The notes under the pieces are model-generated. The model made no database searches. It was not told the origin of the DNA and saw only the letters and a program-made list of their open reading frames with translations. A DNA stretch of 64,000 nucleotides from Streptomyces sp. LUP47B. GTDB lineage: Bacteria > Actinomycetota > Actinomycetes > Streptomycetales > Streptomycetaceae. Each line of letters opens with the position of its first letter. Position 1 is the stretch's first letter. The DNA is taken from assembly GCF_001746295.1 (NCBI RefSeq), contig NZ_MJAH01000002.1, positions 259,485 to 323,484 on the forward strand, given 5' to 3'. This document shows positions 33,821 through 42,276 of this stretch, piece after piece. Position numbers and translations under genes: made by a program.

Positions 33821-34915
33821 TCAGCCCAGCCGCACCCGACGGCCGCTCCCGGCCGAGGACCTGACCGCGTCCAGCAGCCGGTGCACCCGCACGGCGGTGG
33901 TGAAGTCCGGGCCGAAGTCGTCGCCCGTGCGGATCGCCCGGGCCAGGTCCGCGTAGACCTGGGCGACGTTGCTGACCGGGGACGGGCTGCCCAGCAGCGG
34001 GCGGTGTGCGTCGGGGACGGTGAGCTGCCGGGCGGGGGAGCCGTCGGCCGGTGCGTGGGTGAGGGTGAAGCGGGGGCCCACCAGTGAGTCGTCCGACGAC
34101 ACCAGGACCAGTCGGCCGCTCCGCCCGTGCACCTCGATCCGGAAGCCGTCGCCACGGGGACCGCCCGTCATGAAGTGCGCCGAGGCCGCCGCGCCCGACT
34201 CCAGCAGACCGCTCAGCACGATCTGGTCCGGGGAGGTCACCTCGATCGGCTCACCGGTCTCCTCCATCGTGATCCGGTCGATCCGGGTCGCCAGGGTCGC
34301 CGAGACCTCGGTGAAGTCCCCGACGGCGTACTGGAACATGTCCAGCGAGTGACCGCCCACCACGGCGAGATGGTTGACGCCCTTCGTCTCGTCGAACAGC
34401 GCCGCGTACCGTGTGGACCACACCTCGGGCGTCGCGAGCGAGTACAGCAGGGACGCCGACAGCACCTCCCCGATCAGTCCCTGCGCCAACACCTCCCGCA
34501 GCAGCCGTACTTCGGGGTGGTGCCGGCTCTGCAGCCCCACCGCGTGCCGTACGCCCGCCGCCCGCGCCGCCGACTCGAAGCGCTCGGCGGTCGCCGCGTC
34601 CGGGGCCAGCGGCCACTCGCTGTACACATGCCGGCCCGCGGCGATCGCCGCCTCCACCAGCCCGTCTCGGGAAGGGAGTTGGACGGCGACCGTGACCAGG
34701 TCGACGTCCGGGTCGGCCATCAGTGCCCGGGCGTCGTCGTACGACTTCGGTGCGCCCCACACCTCCGCGGCGGCCCGCGCCGACGCGGCGGTCGTACCGG
34801 CAACCGCCGTGACCTGAAAGTCGTTTAGCGCGCTGAGTGCCGGGAGATGGATGTTGCGACCCCATCCCCGCTCGGCGTGCGCGCCGACGACTCCCACCCG
34901 GATCCTGTCCGCCAC
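33821..34915 (-). CDS. Gfo/Idh/MocA family oxidoreductase
   Basis: 364 residues from GTG 34915 behind AGGGGAG. The N-terminal Rossmann fold (RIRVGVVGAHAERGWGRNIHL) binds NAD(P); a C-terminal alpha/beta domain follows (GVNHLAVVGGHSLDMFQYAVGDF). The usual EKP lysine is replaced (SEWPLA), which some Streptomyces members share but which makes the catalytic role uncertain. It is divergent from a TetR gene with a likely operator between, so it is a probable regulatory target. Substrate is unknown, probably a sugar derivative. Confidence 0.9.
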   Translation of the reverse strand: MADRIRVGVVGAHAERGWGRNIHLPALSALNDFQVTAVAGTTAASARAAAEVWGAPKSYDDARALMADPDVDLVTVAVQLPSRDGLVEAAIAAGRHVYSEWPLAPDAATAERFESAARAAGVRHAVGLQSRHHPEVRLLREVLAQGLIGEVLSASLLYSLATPEVWSTRYAALFDETKGVNHLAVVGGHSLDMFQYAVGDFTEVSATLATRIDRITMEETGEPIEVTSPDQIVLSGLLESGAAASAHFMTGGPRGDGFRIEVHGRSGRLVLVSSDDSLVGPRFTLTHAPADGSPARQLTVPDAHRPLLGSPSPVSNVAQVYADLARAIRTGDDFGPDFTTAVRVHRLLDAVRSSAGSGRRVRLG

Positions 34916-34959
34916 GCCAACTCCCCTCGTTTTCCAGGGCGGTTCCCTGGTCCGTCGAT

Positions 34960-34986
34960 AAAAGTACCAGTCGGTTGGTTTTTTTG
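34960..34986. promoter_or_regulatory. Autoregulatory-element-like operator
   Basis: An A-run, then TACCAGTCGGTTGGT and a T-run, form a pseudo-palindrome (ACCA/TGGT arms, A/T flanks) that resembles ARE sites bound by gamma-butyrolactone receptors. It lies between the divergent oxidoreductase and the ScbR/ArpA-like TetR gene. A separate perfect repeat, CCAGGG-N5-CCCTGG, is at 34934-34950. Confidence 0.6.
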
Positions 34987-35046
34987 TGGGTCGGGAAGGC
35001 AGACTGATCCCGAGAGCTCGTCGCGACACAGGCAGGGGTTGGACGC

Positions 35047-35676
35047 ATGGTCAGGCAGGAACGCGCGGAGGTCACCCGGTCGGCCATTCTCGACGGGGCG
35101 GCCCGCGCCTTCGACGCCGAGGGCTACCACGGGACGTCTCTCGGGGACATCGTCAAGGAGGCCGGGGTGACGAAGGGCGCGCTCTACTTCCACTTCGGCT
35201 CGAAGGAGGAGCTCGCCCAGGCCCTTGTCGACGAGCAGTTCTCCGCCCTGGAGTCGGTCACGGACACGGGCAAGCCCGGCGTGCAGACCGTCATCGACAT
35301 CGTGCACACCATGGCCCGGCTGCTGGTGGCGGACGTCAGGGTGCGGGCCGGCATCCGTCTGGTCATCGACCAGAGCTCCAAGACGGGCATCGTCAGTGAG
35401 CCGTACACCCGGTGGATCGAGCTCTTCCGGGAGTGCCTGGTCCAGGCGCAGCAGCGCGGCGACGTCAAGGCGGACCTCGATCCCGGACGGGTGGCCCGGC
35501 TGATCGTCGGCTCCTGGACCGGGCTGCAGCTCAGCTCCCAGGTCCTCAGCGGACGGGCCGACCTGACCGAGGAGACCACCCTCATGTGGGAGATGCTGCT
35601 GCCGAGCATCGTGCCGCCGCGGCGGCTGGAGCGGTTCCACCCCGAGGGCACGGCGCTGGTGCCCGAGATGGCCTGA
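35047..35676 (+). CDS. TetR regulator, gamma-butyrolactone receptor-like
   Basis: 209 residues from ATG 35047. The helix-turn-helix region (TRSAILDGAARAFDAEGYHG, DIVKEAGVTKGALYFHFGSKEELAQAL) is of the ArpA/ScbR type. The C-terminal all-helical ligand domain includes WTGLQLSSQVLSGRADL, where the conserved Trp of butyrolactone receptors would lie. No AfsA-type butyrolactone synthase gene is seen in the window, so this is an orphan receptor or pseudo-receptor. It probably represses itself and the divergent oxidoreductase via the site at 34960-34986. Confidence 0.88.
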   Translation: MVRQERAEVTRSAILDGAARAFDAEGYHGTSLGDIVKEAGVTKGALYFHFGSKEELAQALVDEQFSALESVTDTGKPGVQTVIDIVHTMARLLVADVRVRAGIRLVIDQSSKTGIVSEPYTRWIELFRECLVQAQQRGDVKADLDPGRVARLIVGSWTGLQLSSQVLSGRADLTEETTLMWEMLLPSIVPPRRLERFHPEGTALVPEMA

Positions 35677-35724
35677 CGGGGCCTCACAGGGACGGCGACG
35701 GCGGCCTCGTGGGCCTGCCGTGCC

Positions 35725-36762
35725 TCAGGTGGACAGCGGGTCGAGCGACAGCGGCTGGATCCGGCCCTCCAGCATGTATCCCAGTCCCTGTACGGCGCAG
35801 ACGTCCGGCCGCTCGGCGATGTGCACCGGCATTCCGGTCGCCTGCCGCAGCATCTGGTCCAGCCCGGGGAGCAGGGCGGAACCGCCGACCATCATGATCC
35901 CGCGGTCGGCGAGGTCGGCCACCAGGTCGGGCGGGCAGTTGCGCAGCACCCTGCCGATTCCGTCCAGGACGGCGGTCAGCGGGGTCTCGATTGCGTCCCG
36001 CACGGCGGCGGTGTCGACCCGCACGGAACGTGCGAGGCCGGTGGCGACGTCCCGGCCGTGGATCTCGGTGGAGGCGGGGCCCTGCGGGGTGAGGCCGTTG
36101 CCGGAGAGGGCGAGCTGCAGCGGTCGTACGGACTGACTGGGCAGCATCAGCTCGTGCTCGTGACGCAGGTGCTGCACGATCGCGTGGTCGACGGCCTCGC
36201 CGCCGACGGGGACGCGCTCGGCGGTCACGATCGACCCGAGCGAGAGCACGGCCACCTGGGTGGCGGCGGCCCCGCACACCATGATCATGGTGGCCTCGGC
36301 CCGCTCGACGGGCAGTCCGCAGCCGACGGCGGCGGCGATGAGGGTGTCCACGAGTTCCACGCGCCGCGCCCCGAGTCCCACGAGGGTCTCGATCGCCGCG
36401 CGCCGGGCCAACGGGTCGGCGTCGTGCGGGGTGCAGGCGGCGGCCCGCAGGCGGGGCTTGCGGCGCAGATTGCGGCGGATCTTGTCGCCTAGCAGATGGC
36501 GCAGCATGCGCTGGGCCATCTCGATGTCGACGACGGTGCCGCCGGAGACGGGCCGTACGACACGGATGTAGTCGGGGGTGCGGCCCGTCATCTTCTCGGC
36601 GAACTCACCGACCGCGATCAGCGCGCCGGTCTTGGTGTTCACGGCGGCGGCCGACGGCTGGTCGACGACGAGCCCGGCCCCCTTCACGTACACCCGCGTC
36701 CTCGCCGCACCCAGGTCGACGGCGAAGTGGCAGCGGCGCAGCTGCTCCAGACTGGCGGTCAT
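35725..36762 (-). CDS. MreB/Mbl-like actin-family protein
   Basis: 345 residues from ATG 36762 (GGAGGACC upstream). Actin-fold signatures are present but diverged: phosphate-1 FAVDLGAARTRVYVKG (usually DLGTAN), phosphate-2-like MIMVCGAAATQVAVLSLG, and adenosine motif GIMMVGGSALLPGLDQML. It is shorter than bona fide MreB and lacks an obvious N-terminal membrane-binding helix. Streptomyces carry such an Mbl-like protein linked to spore-wall formation. It is convergent with the TetR gene and expressed alone from an AT-rich upstream interval. Confidence 0.85.
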   Translation of the reverse strand: MTASLEQLRRCHFAVDLGAARTRVYVKGAGLVVDQPSAAAVNTKTGALIAVGEFAEKMTGRTPDYIRVVRPVSGGTVVDIEMAQRMLRHLLGDKIRRNLRRKPRLRAAACTPHDADPLARRAAIETLVGLGARRVELVDTLIAAAVGCGLPVERAEATMIMVCGAAATQVAVLSLGSIVTAERVPVGGEAVDHAIVQHLRHEHELMLPSQSVRPLQLALSGNGLTPQGPASTEIHGRDVATGLARSVRVDTAAVRDAIETPLTAVLDGIGRVLRNCPPDLVADLADRGIMMVGGSALLPGLDQMLRQATGMPVHIAERPDVCAVQGLGYMLEGRIQPLSLDPLST

Positions 36763-36849
36763 CGCAGGTCCTCCCGAGAGCACAGACCGTGGGCCGCGCC
36801 GGGTGGCGGGCTTAGTGGCATTGTGCGGCGGTGAGGGAGGAGGGGCCCT

Positions 36850-36923
36850 CATTGAGGGGCCGGGTGGGGTGCGGCTAAATGGGCGGTTTTGTCATTTATG
36901 CCTGATGTGAGTGTTTTGTGAAG
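36850..36923 (-). promoter_or_regulatory. AT-rich promoter interval of Mbl-like gene
   Basis: This stretch is strikingly AT-rich for the genome (TAAATGGGCGG, TTTTGTCATTTATG). On the minus strand a TTCACA-like element about 17 nt before ATAAAT could be a promoter with a leader of more than 100 nt. It is weak evidence. The rest of 36763-36850 shows nothing. Confidence 0.3.
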
Positions 36924-38474
36924 TTATGGCAGCGTTCGCCCATCGGGGTGGGCGATCACCCCGAGCTTCACCAAGTCCTGTGGCCGGATGCGCAGTTGGT
37001 CCGCCGTCGCCTCGACCTCCTCCTGCGGTCGCTTGAGGATCGCCGCCGCCAGTTCGGGTGCGATCACGGAGAAGTAGCTGTCCGGGGTGGCGTACGTGGC
37101 GCCGGGGGCCGCCAGGGCCAGCGCGCCGCCGGAGCCGCCCTCGCCGATGAGCAGGGTGGTGATCGGGGTGCGGGCGGAGGCGACCGTGGTGAACAGGTCG
37201 GCGATGGCCGCGCCCGCGCCCTGGCGTTCGGCCTCCGCGTCGTTGGCCGCGCCCGGCGTGTCCACCAGGGTGAGCACCGGGATGCCGAACCGGTCCGCGA
37301 GGCGGATCAGACGGGTGGCGGTGCGGTAGCCGGCGGGACGGGTCGCCGTACCGGTCTGGGCGGCGTAGGCGATGGTACGGCCCCCGCGCTCGCCGAAGCC
37401 GCACAGCATGCCCGGGTCGGTGCCGCCACAACGGTCACCGGAGATGGCCGCGCGGTGGGTGAAGTACGCGTCCAGGTAGGCGACCGCGCGAGGCCTCCCC
37501 ACGGAACGGGCACGCCGGACCGCGTCCCACCCGGTGGCGGGGAGATCGGTGGCCCCGAGCGGGGCCGGGACGGGGGCGGGTTCGGTGCGATGCGTGGTGT
37601 GGGCTGTGTCGGTTGGGTCCCGGGGAGTGGTGTTGGTGCTGCCGGTTGCGGCGGGTCCTGCGGGTTCGGTGCGTGGTGTGGGGTGGGCCTCGCCGGTCGG
37701 GTCCGGGGGCGTGGAGTCGGTGCTGCCGGGTGCCGTGTGGCGGGGGGCTGGCGCCGCTTCGGGGGTGTGATCGTCCGCGGTCATGGCGGCGGCGCTGTCC
37801 GACGGCCTCGACAGCAACCTCAGCCACCTCCCCAGCGTCCGCCGCAGGTCCTCCGGTCGTACGACCGCGTCCGCCGCGCCCGCCGCCACCTGGGCCTCCG
37901 CCGTGTACGCCGCCGGGTCGGCGTCCGGCGGGCGGACCCGGGAGCCCGCGAAGCCGACCTGGGCGCCCGGGAGGGCGAGGATCACGTCCGCGCCGGCGCC
38001 CAGGGTAGCCCAGCCGCCGCCCGTGGTGGGGTCACGCAGTACCGCGATCTGGGGGAGACCGGCCTCCCGGGTGAGGGCCGACTGGCGTGCCACGCGCTGG
38101 AGTTGGGTCAGGGCGAGCATGCCCTCCTGCATCCGGCTGCCGCCCGTGGCCACCAACGGGACGACCGGAAGCCGGTGTGCGCGGGCGTACGTGTACGCCG
38201 CCTCCAGACGGTCGCCGGTGCGTTCGCCCAGCGAGCCGCCGAGGAAGCCGAACTCGAAGGCGATCAGTACGGCTCGGGTGCCCTCGACGCGCGCGGTGCC
38301 GCAGATGACCGACTCCTGCTCACCGGTGCGTTCGGCGGCGCGGGCGCGCGAGGCGTCGTAGCCCTGCCAGGCGAGCGGTCCGTCGGGCTTCGACTGCCGT
38401 TCGGGATACGGGATTTCGGAGAAGTCGTCGGCCACCAGGGCCACGATCTCTCGCGCTGACGGACGCTCAGTCAT
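36924..38474 (-). CDS. Fused acyl-CoA carboxyltransferase (AccDA-like)
   Basis: 516 residues. The N-terminal half (about 1-230) is beta-carboxyltransferase-like (FEFGFLGGSLGERTGDRLEAA, VATGGSRMQEGMLAL, GGGWATLGAGADVILALP). The C-terminal half (about 317-516) is alpha-like (VDTPGAANDAEAERQGAGAA, IGEGGSGGALAL). A Thr/Pro-rich linker of about 85 residues with two imperfect 28-residue repeats joins them. It transfers carboxyl from carboxybiotin to acyl-CoA, or the reverse. No biotin carboxylase is adjacent. It overlaps matB by 8 nt in the malonate operon, so malonyl-CoA is the likely ligand. Confidence 0.88.
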   Translation of the reverse strand: MTERPSAREIVALVADDFSEIPYPERQSKPDGPLAWQGYDASRARAAERTGEQESVICGTARVEGTRAVLIAFEFGFLGGSLGERTGDRLEAAYTYARAHRLPVVPLVATGGSRMQEGMLALTQLQRVARQSALTREAGLPQIAVLRDPTTGGGWATLGAGADVILALPGAQVGFAGSRVRPPDADPAAYTAEAQVAAGAADAVVRPEDLRRTLGRWLRLLSRPSDSAAAMTADDHTPEAAPAPRHTAPGSTDSTPPDPTGEAHPTPRTEPAGPAATGSTNTTPRDPTDTAHTTHRTEPAPVPAPLGATDLPATGWDAVRRARSVGRPRAVAYLDAYFTHRAAISGDRCGGTDPGMLCGFGERGGRTIAYAAQTGTATRPAGYRTATRLIRLADRFGIPVLTLVDTPGAANDAEAERQGAGAAIADLFTTVASARTPITTLLIGEGGSGGALALAAPGATYATPDSYFSVIAPELAAAILKRPQEEVEATADQLRIRPQDLVKLGVIAHPDGRTLP

Positions 38475-39912
38475 GCAGCGCCCGCTTCATGATCTTCCCC
38501 ATGTCGTTGCGGGGGAGGGCGGTGAGATGGTGGACGACCCGCGGGCGCTTGTGGGGCGCGAGGCGGGCGGCCACGTGGTCCGCCAACTCGCCCAGCGCGG
38601 GCGGGGACTGGGGATCCTCCGGGACGATCCACGCCACGATCCGCTCACCCAGATCCGGGTCCGGCTCCCCGGTCACGGCGGCCTCCCGTACCCCCGGGTG
38701 TTCCAGCAGCGCGTTCTCGATCTCGCCCGCCCCGATCTTGTAACCCCCGCTCTTGATCAGGTCGGTGGCCTTCCGGCCGACGATCCGGACGTATCCGTCC
38801 GCGTCCCGCACCGCCATGTCCCCCGTGCGGAACCAGCCGTCCGCCGTGAACGCCGCCGTCGTCGCATCCGGCCGGTTGAGGTACTCGGTGAACAGGTTCG
38901 GCCCGCGCACCTGGATCTCGCCGACCGTCTCGCCGTCGTACGACGTGATCGCCGACCCGTCCTCCTCCACGAGCCGCAGCTCCACGCCCGGCAGCGGTAC
39001 GCCCACGGTCCCGGCGCGTGGCTCGCCGTCCGCGCGCACGCTGGTGTTCATGAGGGTCTCCGTCATGCCGTAGCGCTCGATGACCCGGCGGCCGGTCGTG
39101 GCCGTGATGCGCTCGTGGTCGTGCACGGGGAGCGCCGCCGAACCGGAGACGAGCAGCCGGGCCCCGGCCAGTGCCTTCACCAACTCGGGGTCCCCCGCCA
39201 GGGTTTCGGCGATTCGGTGGTACATCGTCGGGACGCCGAAGAGCATCGTCGCGCCGGCGTTCAGCTCGCGGGCCACGCCGTCGGTGCTGAAACGGCCGAG
39301 GTGACGCACCGAGCCGCCGCGGCGGAGCGGGCCGAGGATGCCGAGGACCAGGCCGTGCACATGGAAGAGGGGCAGGCCGTGCACCAGGATGTCCTCCGAC
39401 GTCCACTGCCAGGCGTCGGCGAGGGCGTCCAGGGTGGTGGCGATCGCCCGGCGGGGGAGCACGGCGCCCTTCGGCGGGCCGGTGGTGCCGGAGGTGTAGA
39501 CGACCAGGGCGGGGTCGCCGTCCCGCACCGCACTGTCGGGGGCGGTGCCGCCAGTGGCGTGCACGTCGATGTCGACGCGCTGCAAATGCCCGACAGCCGC
39601 GGGCAGTTCGATGCCCGGTGGGGCGAGCAGCAGGCCCGGCGTGCTGTCGTTCAGGATGTGCCCGAGCTCCTTCTCCCCGGACTTCGGGTTGAGCGGCACC
39701 GCGGCGACACCGGCCTCCAGGGCCGCCACCACGGCCACCGCGGTCTCCAGTTCCGCGGTCGCCCAGACGGCCACGCGGTCGTGCCGCGCGAGACGGCCCG
39801 CCAGGGCGCCGGTCGCGGCCGCGAGTTGCGCGTAGGTGAGTGAGCGGTCGCCGAACCGCAGGGCGGGACGGTCCGCCGTGTCGCCCCTGAGGGCCGGGAA
39901 GAGAGAGGTCAC
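38467..39912 (-). CDS. matB: Malonyl-CoA synthetase (MatB-like)
   Basis: 481 residues of the ANL adenylating superfamily. The P-loop YTSGTTGPPKGAV is at 139-151; later core motifs are RYGMTETLM, GWFRTGDMAV and IVGRKATDLIKSGGYKIG; the C-terminal catalytic Lys is in DMGKIMK (473). It converts malonate (and often methylmalonate), ATP and CoA to the acyl-CoA. The identification rests on similarity to the characterised S. coelicolor MatB and on the adjacent MatC-type transporter. A 90 percent identical fragment of this gene type lies at 19997-20118. Confidence 0.9.
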   Translation of the reverse strand: MTSLFPALRGDTADRPALRFGDRSLTYAQLAAATGALAGRLARHDRVAVWATAELETAVAVVAALEAGVAAVPLNPKSGEKELGHILNDSTPGLLLAPPGIELPAAVGHLQRVDIDVHATGGTAPDSAVRDGDPALVVYTSGTTGPPKGAVLPRRAIATTLDALADAWQWTSEDILVHGLPLFHVHGLVLGILGPLRRGGSVRHLGRFSTDGVARELNAGATMLFGVPTMYHRIAETLAGDPELVKALAGARLLVSGSAALPVHDHERITATTGRRVIERYGMTETLMNTSVRADGEPRAGTVGVPLPGVELRLVEEDGSAITSYDGETVGEIQVRGPNLFTEYLNRPDATTAAFTADGWFRTGDMAVRDADGYVRIVGRKATDLIKSGGYKIGAGEIENALLEHPGVREAAVTGEPDPDLGERIVAWIVPEDPQSPPALGELADHVAARLAPHKRPRVVHHLTALPRNDMGKIMKRALHD

Positions 39913-39947
39913 GCTTCACAACTCCAAACTGTTGTCGCCTGTCGGTC

Positions 39948-41309
39948 CTACCCGAAGCCCGGAACCACCAACACCAGCCACACCACCGCGGGTACCACCG
40001 CCACCACGATGCCCCCGTAGATCATCAACTGCCGGAAGAAACGCTCGCGGTCCACGTCCGGTGCCGCGGCCAGCACCAGCGCGCCGTTCGTCGAGAACGG
40101 GCTCACGTCCACGACCGTCGCCGACACCGCCAGCGCCGCCACCATCCCGACCGCCCCGATCTCGCCCTGCGCGAGGAACGGCACCGCCAGCGGGATCAGC
40201 GCGCCCATGATCCCCACGGACGAGGCGAACGCGGAGACGATCGCGCCGATGTAGCACAGCAGTACGGCGGCCAGCAGCGGGACGCCGATGCCGCCGACGC
40301 CCTCACCGGCCCACTTGATCGTGCCGATCTCCTCCAGCACGCCGACGTAGGTGAGGACACCGCAGATCAGCAGCACCGTGGACCAGGCGATCTGCCCGAC
40401 GGCCTTGCGGCTGTCCTCCGGCCAGGCGGCGCTCAGGATCACCGCGAGAGTGATGGACATGAGCCCGGCGTCGAGGTCGAAGGCGAGAACGGCGACCACG
40501 AGGGCGACCAGAGCGGTGAGGGTCGCGATCCGGGCGGGGGAGAGACGGGTGGTGTCGGGGGCCTCGGTGCGGGTGGCCACGGCGGTGGCGGGGCCGCTGC
40601 CTGAGGAGGGGGCGGGGGCTGGGGCGGCGCCGCCGTCCGGCGCGTCCCGCTTGTCGGGAGCACCCCCGGCCCCGGCGGCCTCGTCCAACGGGACCGCACC
40701 CTGCGCCCACAGCTTCAGCCCGCCGAACAGCACGAACATCACGCCCGCGATGACGACGTTGACGATGAGCGAGGCCAGGAAGAGGAACACCTCGTTGCCC
40801 GGGAGGTGCTCGCGCTCGACGATGCCGTTGACGATCGTGCCGTAGATGCTGATCGGTGAGAAACCGCCGCCCTGGGCGCCGTGCACGACCATCGCGCCCA
40901 TCAGCAACGGGCTGATCCCGTACCGCGCGGCGAAACTCAGCGCGATCGGCGCGACGATCGCGACCGCGGCCGGACTGACCGCGCCGATCGCCGTCAGCGC
41001 GCCGGTGATCGCGAACATCACCCACGGGATCAGCGCCACGCGCCCGCGCACCAGCCGGATGGACGCGTGGACCAGCCAGTCCGTGGTGCCGTTGGCCCGC
41101 GCGATCGCGAACAGATACGTCACGCCGACGAGGACGACGAACAGGTCGCCGGGGAAACCGGCGAAGATGCCGTCCGCGTCCAGGTCGGCGACCAGCTCGC
41201 CCACGGCGAACGCGGCGGCGAAGGCGAGGGCGCCCATGTTCACGGAACGGGTGGTGGCGATGACGAACACCACGACCAGGACGAGGATCGAGATGAGTTC
41301 TGGGGACAT
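39948..41309 (-). CDS. matC: Dicarboxylate (malonate) carrier, MatC-like
   Basis: 453 residues from ATG 41309 (GGGAG upstream). There are about 12 membrane segments in two halves separated by an Ala/Pro-rich cytoplasmic linker (about 235-275). The first half matches the MatC N-terminal family (MGALAFAAAFAVGELVADLDADGIFAGFPGDLFVVLVGVT, read in pieces). It probably brings malonate in for MatB, whose gene starts 35 nt after its stop. Expression is likely controlled by the divergent GntR via sites at 41353-41476. Confidence 0.87.
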   Translation of the reverse strand: MSPELISILVLVVVFVIATTRSVNMGALAFAAAFAVGELVADLDADGIFAGFPGDLFVVLVGVTYLFAIARANGTTDWLVHASIRLVRGRVALIPWVMFAITGALTAIGAVSPAAVAIVAPIALSFAARYGISPLLMGAMVVHGAQGGGFSPISIYGTIVNGIVEREHLPGNEVFLFLASLIVNVVIAGVMFVLFGGLKLWAQGAVPLDEAAGAGGAPDKRDAPDGGAAPAPAPSSGSGPATAVATRTEAPDTTRLSPARIATLTALVALVVAVLAFDLDAGLMSITLAVILSAAWPEDSRKAVGQIAWSTVLLICGVLTYVGVLEEIGTIKWAGEGVGGIGVPLLAAVLLCYIGAIVSAFASSVGIMGALIPLAVPFLAQGEIGAVGMVAALAVSATVVDVSPFSTNGALVLAAAPDVDRERFFRQLMIYGGIVVAVVPAVVWLVLVVPGFG

Positions 41310-41352
41310 ACGGGCTCCCGTCGTTGGGCCCCGGAGCGGTGGCGTGGCCGAC

Positions 41353-41379
41353 TGGCTCAGTGGACAATTGGCTGAGCCA
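41353..41379. promoter_or_regulatory. GntR operator, matC-proximal
   Basis: It holds the 11-bp palindrome TGGCTGAGCCA (41369-41379) within ATTGGCTGAGCCACT, and a half-like copy TGGCTCAGTGG at 41353-41363. The sequence agrees with operators of FCD-type GntR regulators (dyad with a 1-nt centre). It lies within 75 bp of the matC start. Confidence 0.65.
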
Positions 41380-41448
41380 CTCAGCCATATGGGGGGATGG
41401 CTGGTTAGCGTGGTGCGGACCGCGCGGCCCGTCAAGGGGGCGTGCGAA

Positions 41449-41476
41449 ATTGGCTCAGCCACTTGACCAATTGGCC
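41449..41476. promoter_or_regulatory. GntR operator, regulator-proximal
   Basis: ATTGGCTCAGCCACT (41449-41463) matches the matC-proximal site except for the centre base, 82 bp away. TTGACC at 41463 overlaps it and could be a -35, so binding would block the GntR promoter. TTGG/CCAA arms continue to 41473. Confidence 0.65.
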
Positions 41477-41529
41477 ACCTATGGGGTGTTCCTTGGGTGT
41501 TACTCTCCCGACGAACGAGAGGGGGACCC

Positions 41530-42237
41530 GTGAACGACGCCCTGCGCCCCATGACCAAGCCGCGGCTCTACGAGCAGGTGCTCGACCGACTGCGCCAGTA
41601 CGTCGCCGAGGGCGGGCTCCGGGCCGGCGACCGGCTCCCGCCCGAGCGCGACCTGGCCACCCGCCTCGGCGTCAGCCGGGCCTCCGTGAAGCAGGCGATC
41701 GTCGTGCTGGAGGTCCAGGGACTGGTCGAGGCACGGCACGGCGGCGGAACGTACCTCGTCCGGGACAGCCTCGACGTCGAGCCCGTCGAGAAGATGGTCG
41801 AGCGGCGCCGGCGCCTGCCCGACGTCCTCGACGCCCGCGAGGCCCTGGAGACCAAGCTCGCCGAACTGGCCGCTGAACGCCGCACGGACGAGGACCTCGT
41901 CGCCATGCGCATGGCCCTCGCCAGGATGGCAGGGGAGATCGAGGACGGCGGTCACGGCATCGAGGGCGACCGGCTGTTCCACGCGGCCGTCACCGCCGCC
42001 GCGCACAGCAGCCTGCTCGCTGAGTTCATGCGCTCCATCGCCGACCAGATCGCCGAGAGCCGCACCGAGTCGCTGCGCCAGCCGCACCGCCCCGAGCGTT
42101 CCCTCGCCCAGCACCGGGCGATCCTCGACGCGATCGCCCTCCAGCGCCCGGGCCAGGCGGCCTCGGCGATGCGCCGCCATGTCCGTACGGTGGCGAAGGT
42201 ACGGCTGCTGGACTGGGAGCCGGAGGAAGGCGAGTAG
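41530..42237 (+). CDS. GntR family regulator, FadR/FCD subfamily
   Basis: 235 residues from GTG 41530 (GAGAGGGGG just upstream). The N-terminal winged helix (LYEQVLDRLRQYVAEGGLRAGD and LATRLGVSRASVKQAIVVLE) is typical. The C-terminal all-helical FCD domain has the conserved metal-site pattern (DRLFHAAVTAAAHS, and later QHRAILDAI). It probably senses malonate or an acyl-CoA and represses matC-matB and itself through the TGGCTSAGCCA sites. Confidence 0.92.
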   Translation: MNDALRPMTKPRLYEQVLDRLRQYVAEGGLRAGDRLPPERDLATRLGVSRASVKQAIVVLEVQGLVEARHGGGTYLVRDSLDVEPVEKMVERRRRLPDVLDAREALETKLAELAAERRTDEDLVAMRMALARMAGEIEDGGHGIEGDRLFHAAVTAAAHSSLLAEFMRSIADQIAESRTESLRQPHRPERSLAQHRAILDAIALQRPGQAASAMRRHVRTVAKVRLLDWEPEEGE

Positions 42238-42276
42238 CGGCGACCGCCATGCGTCGAGGGTGACCCGGGATCGGGT

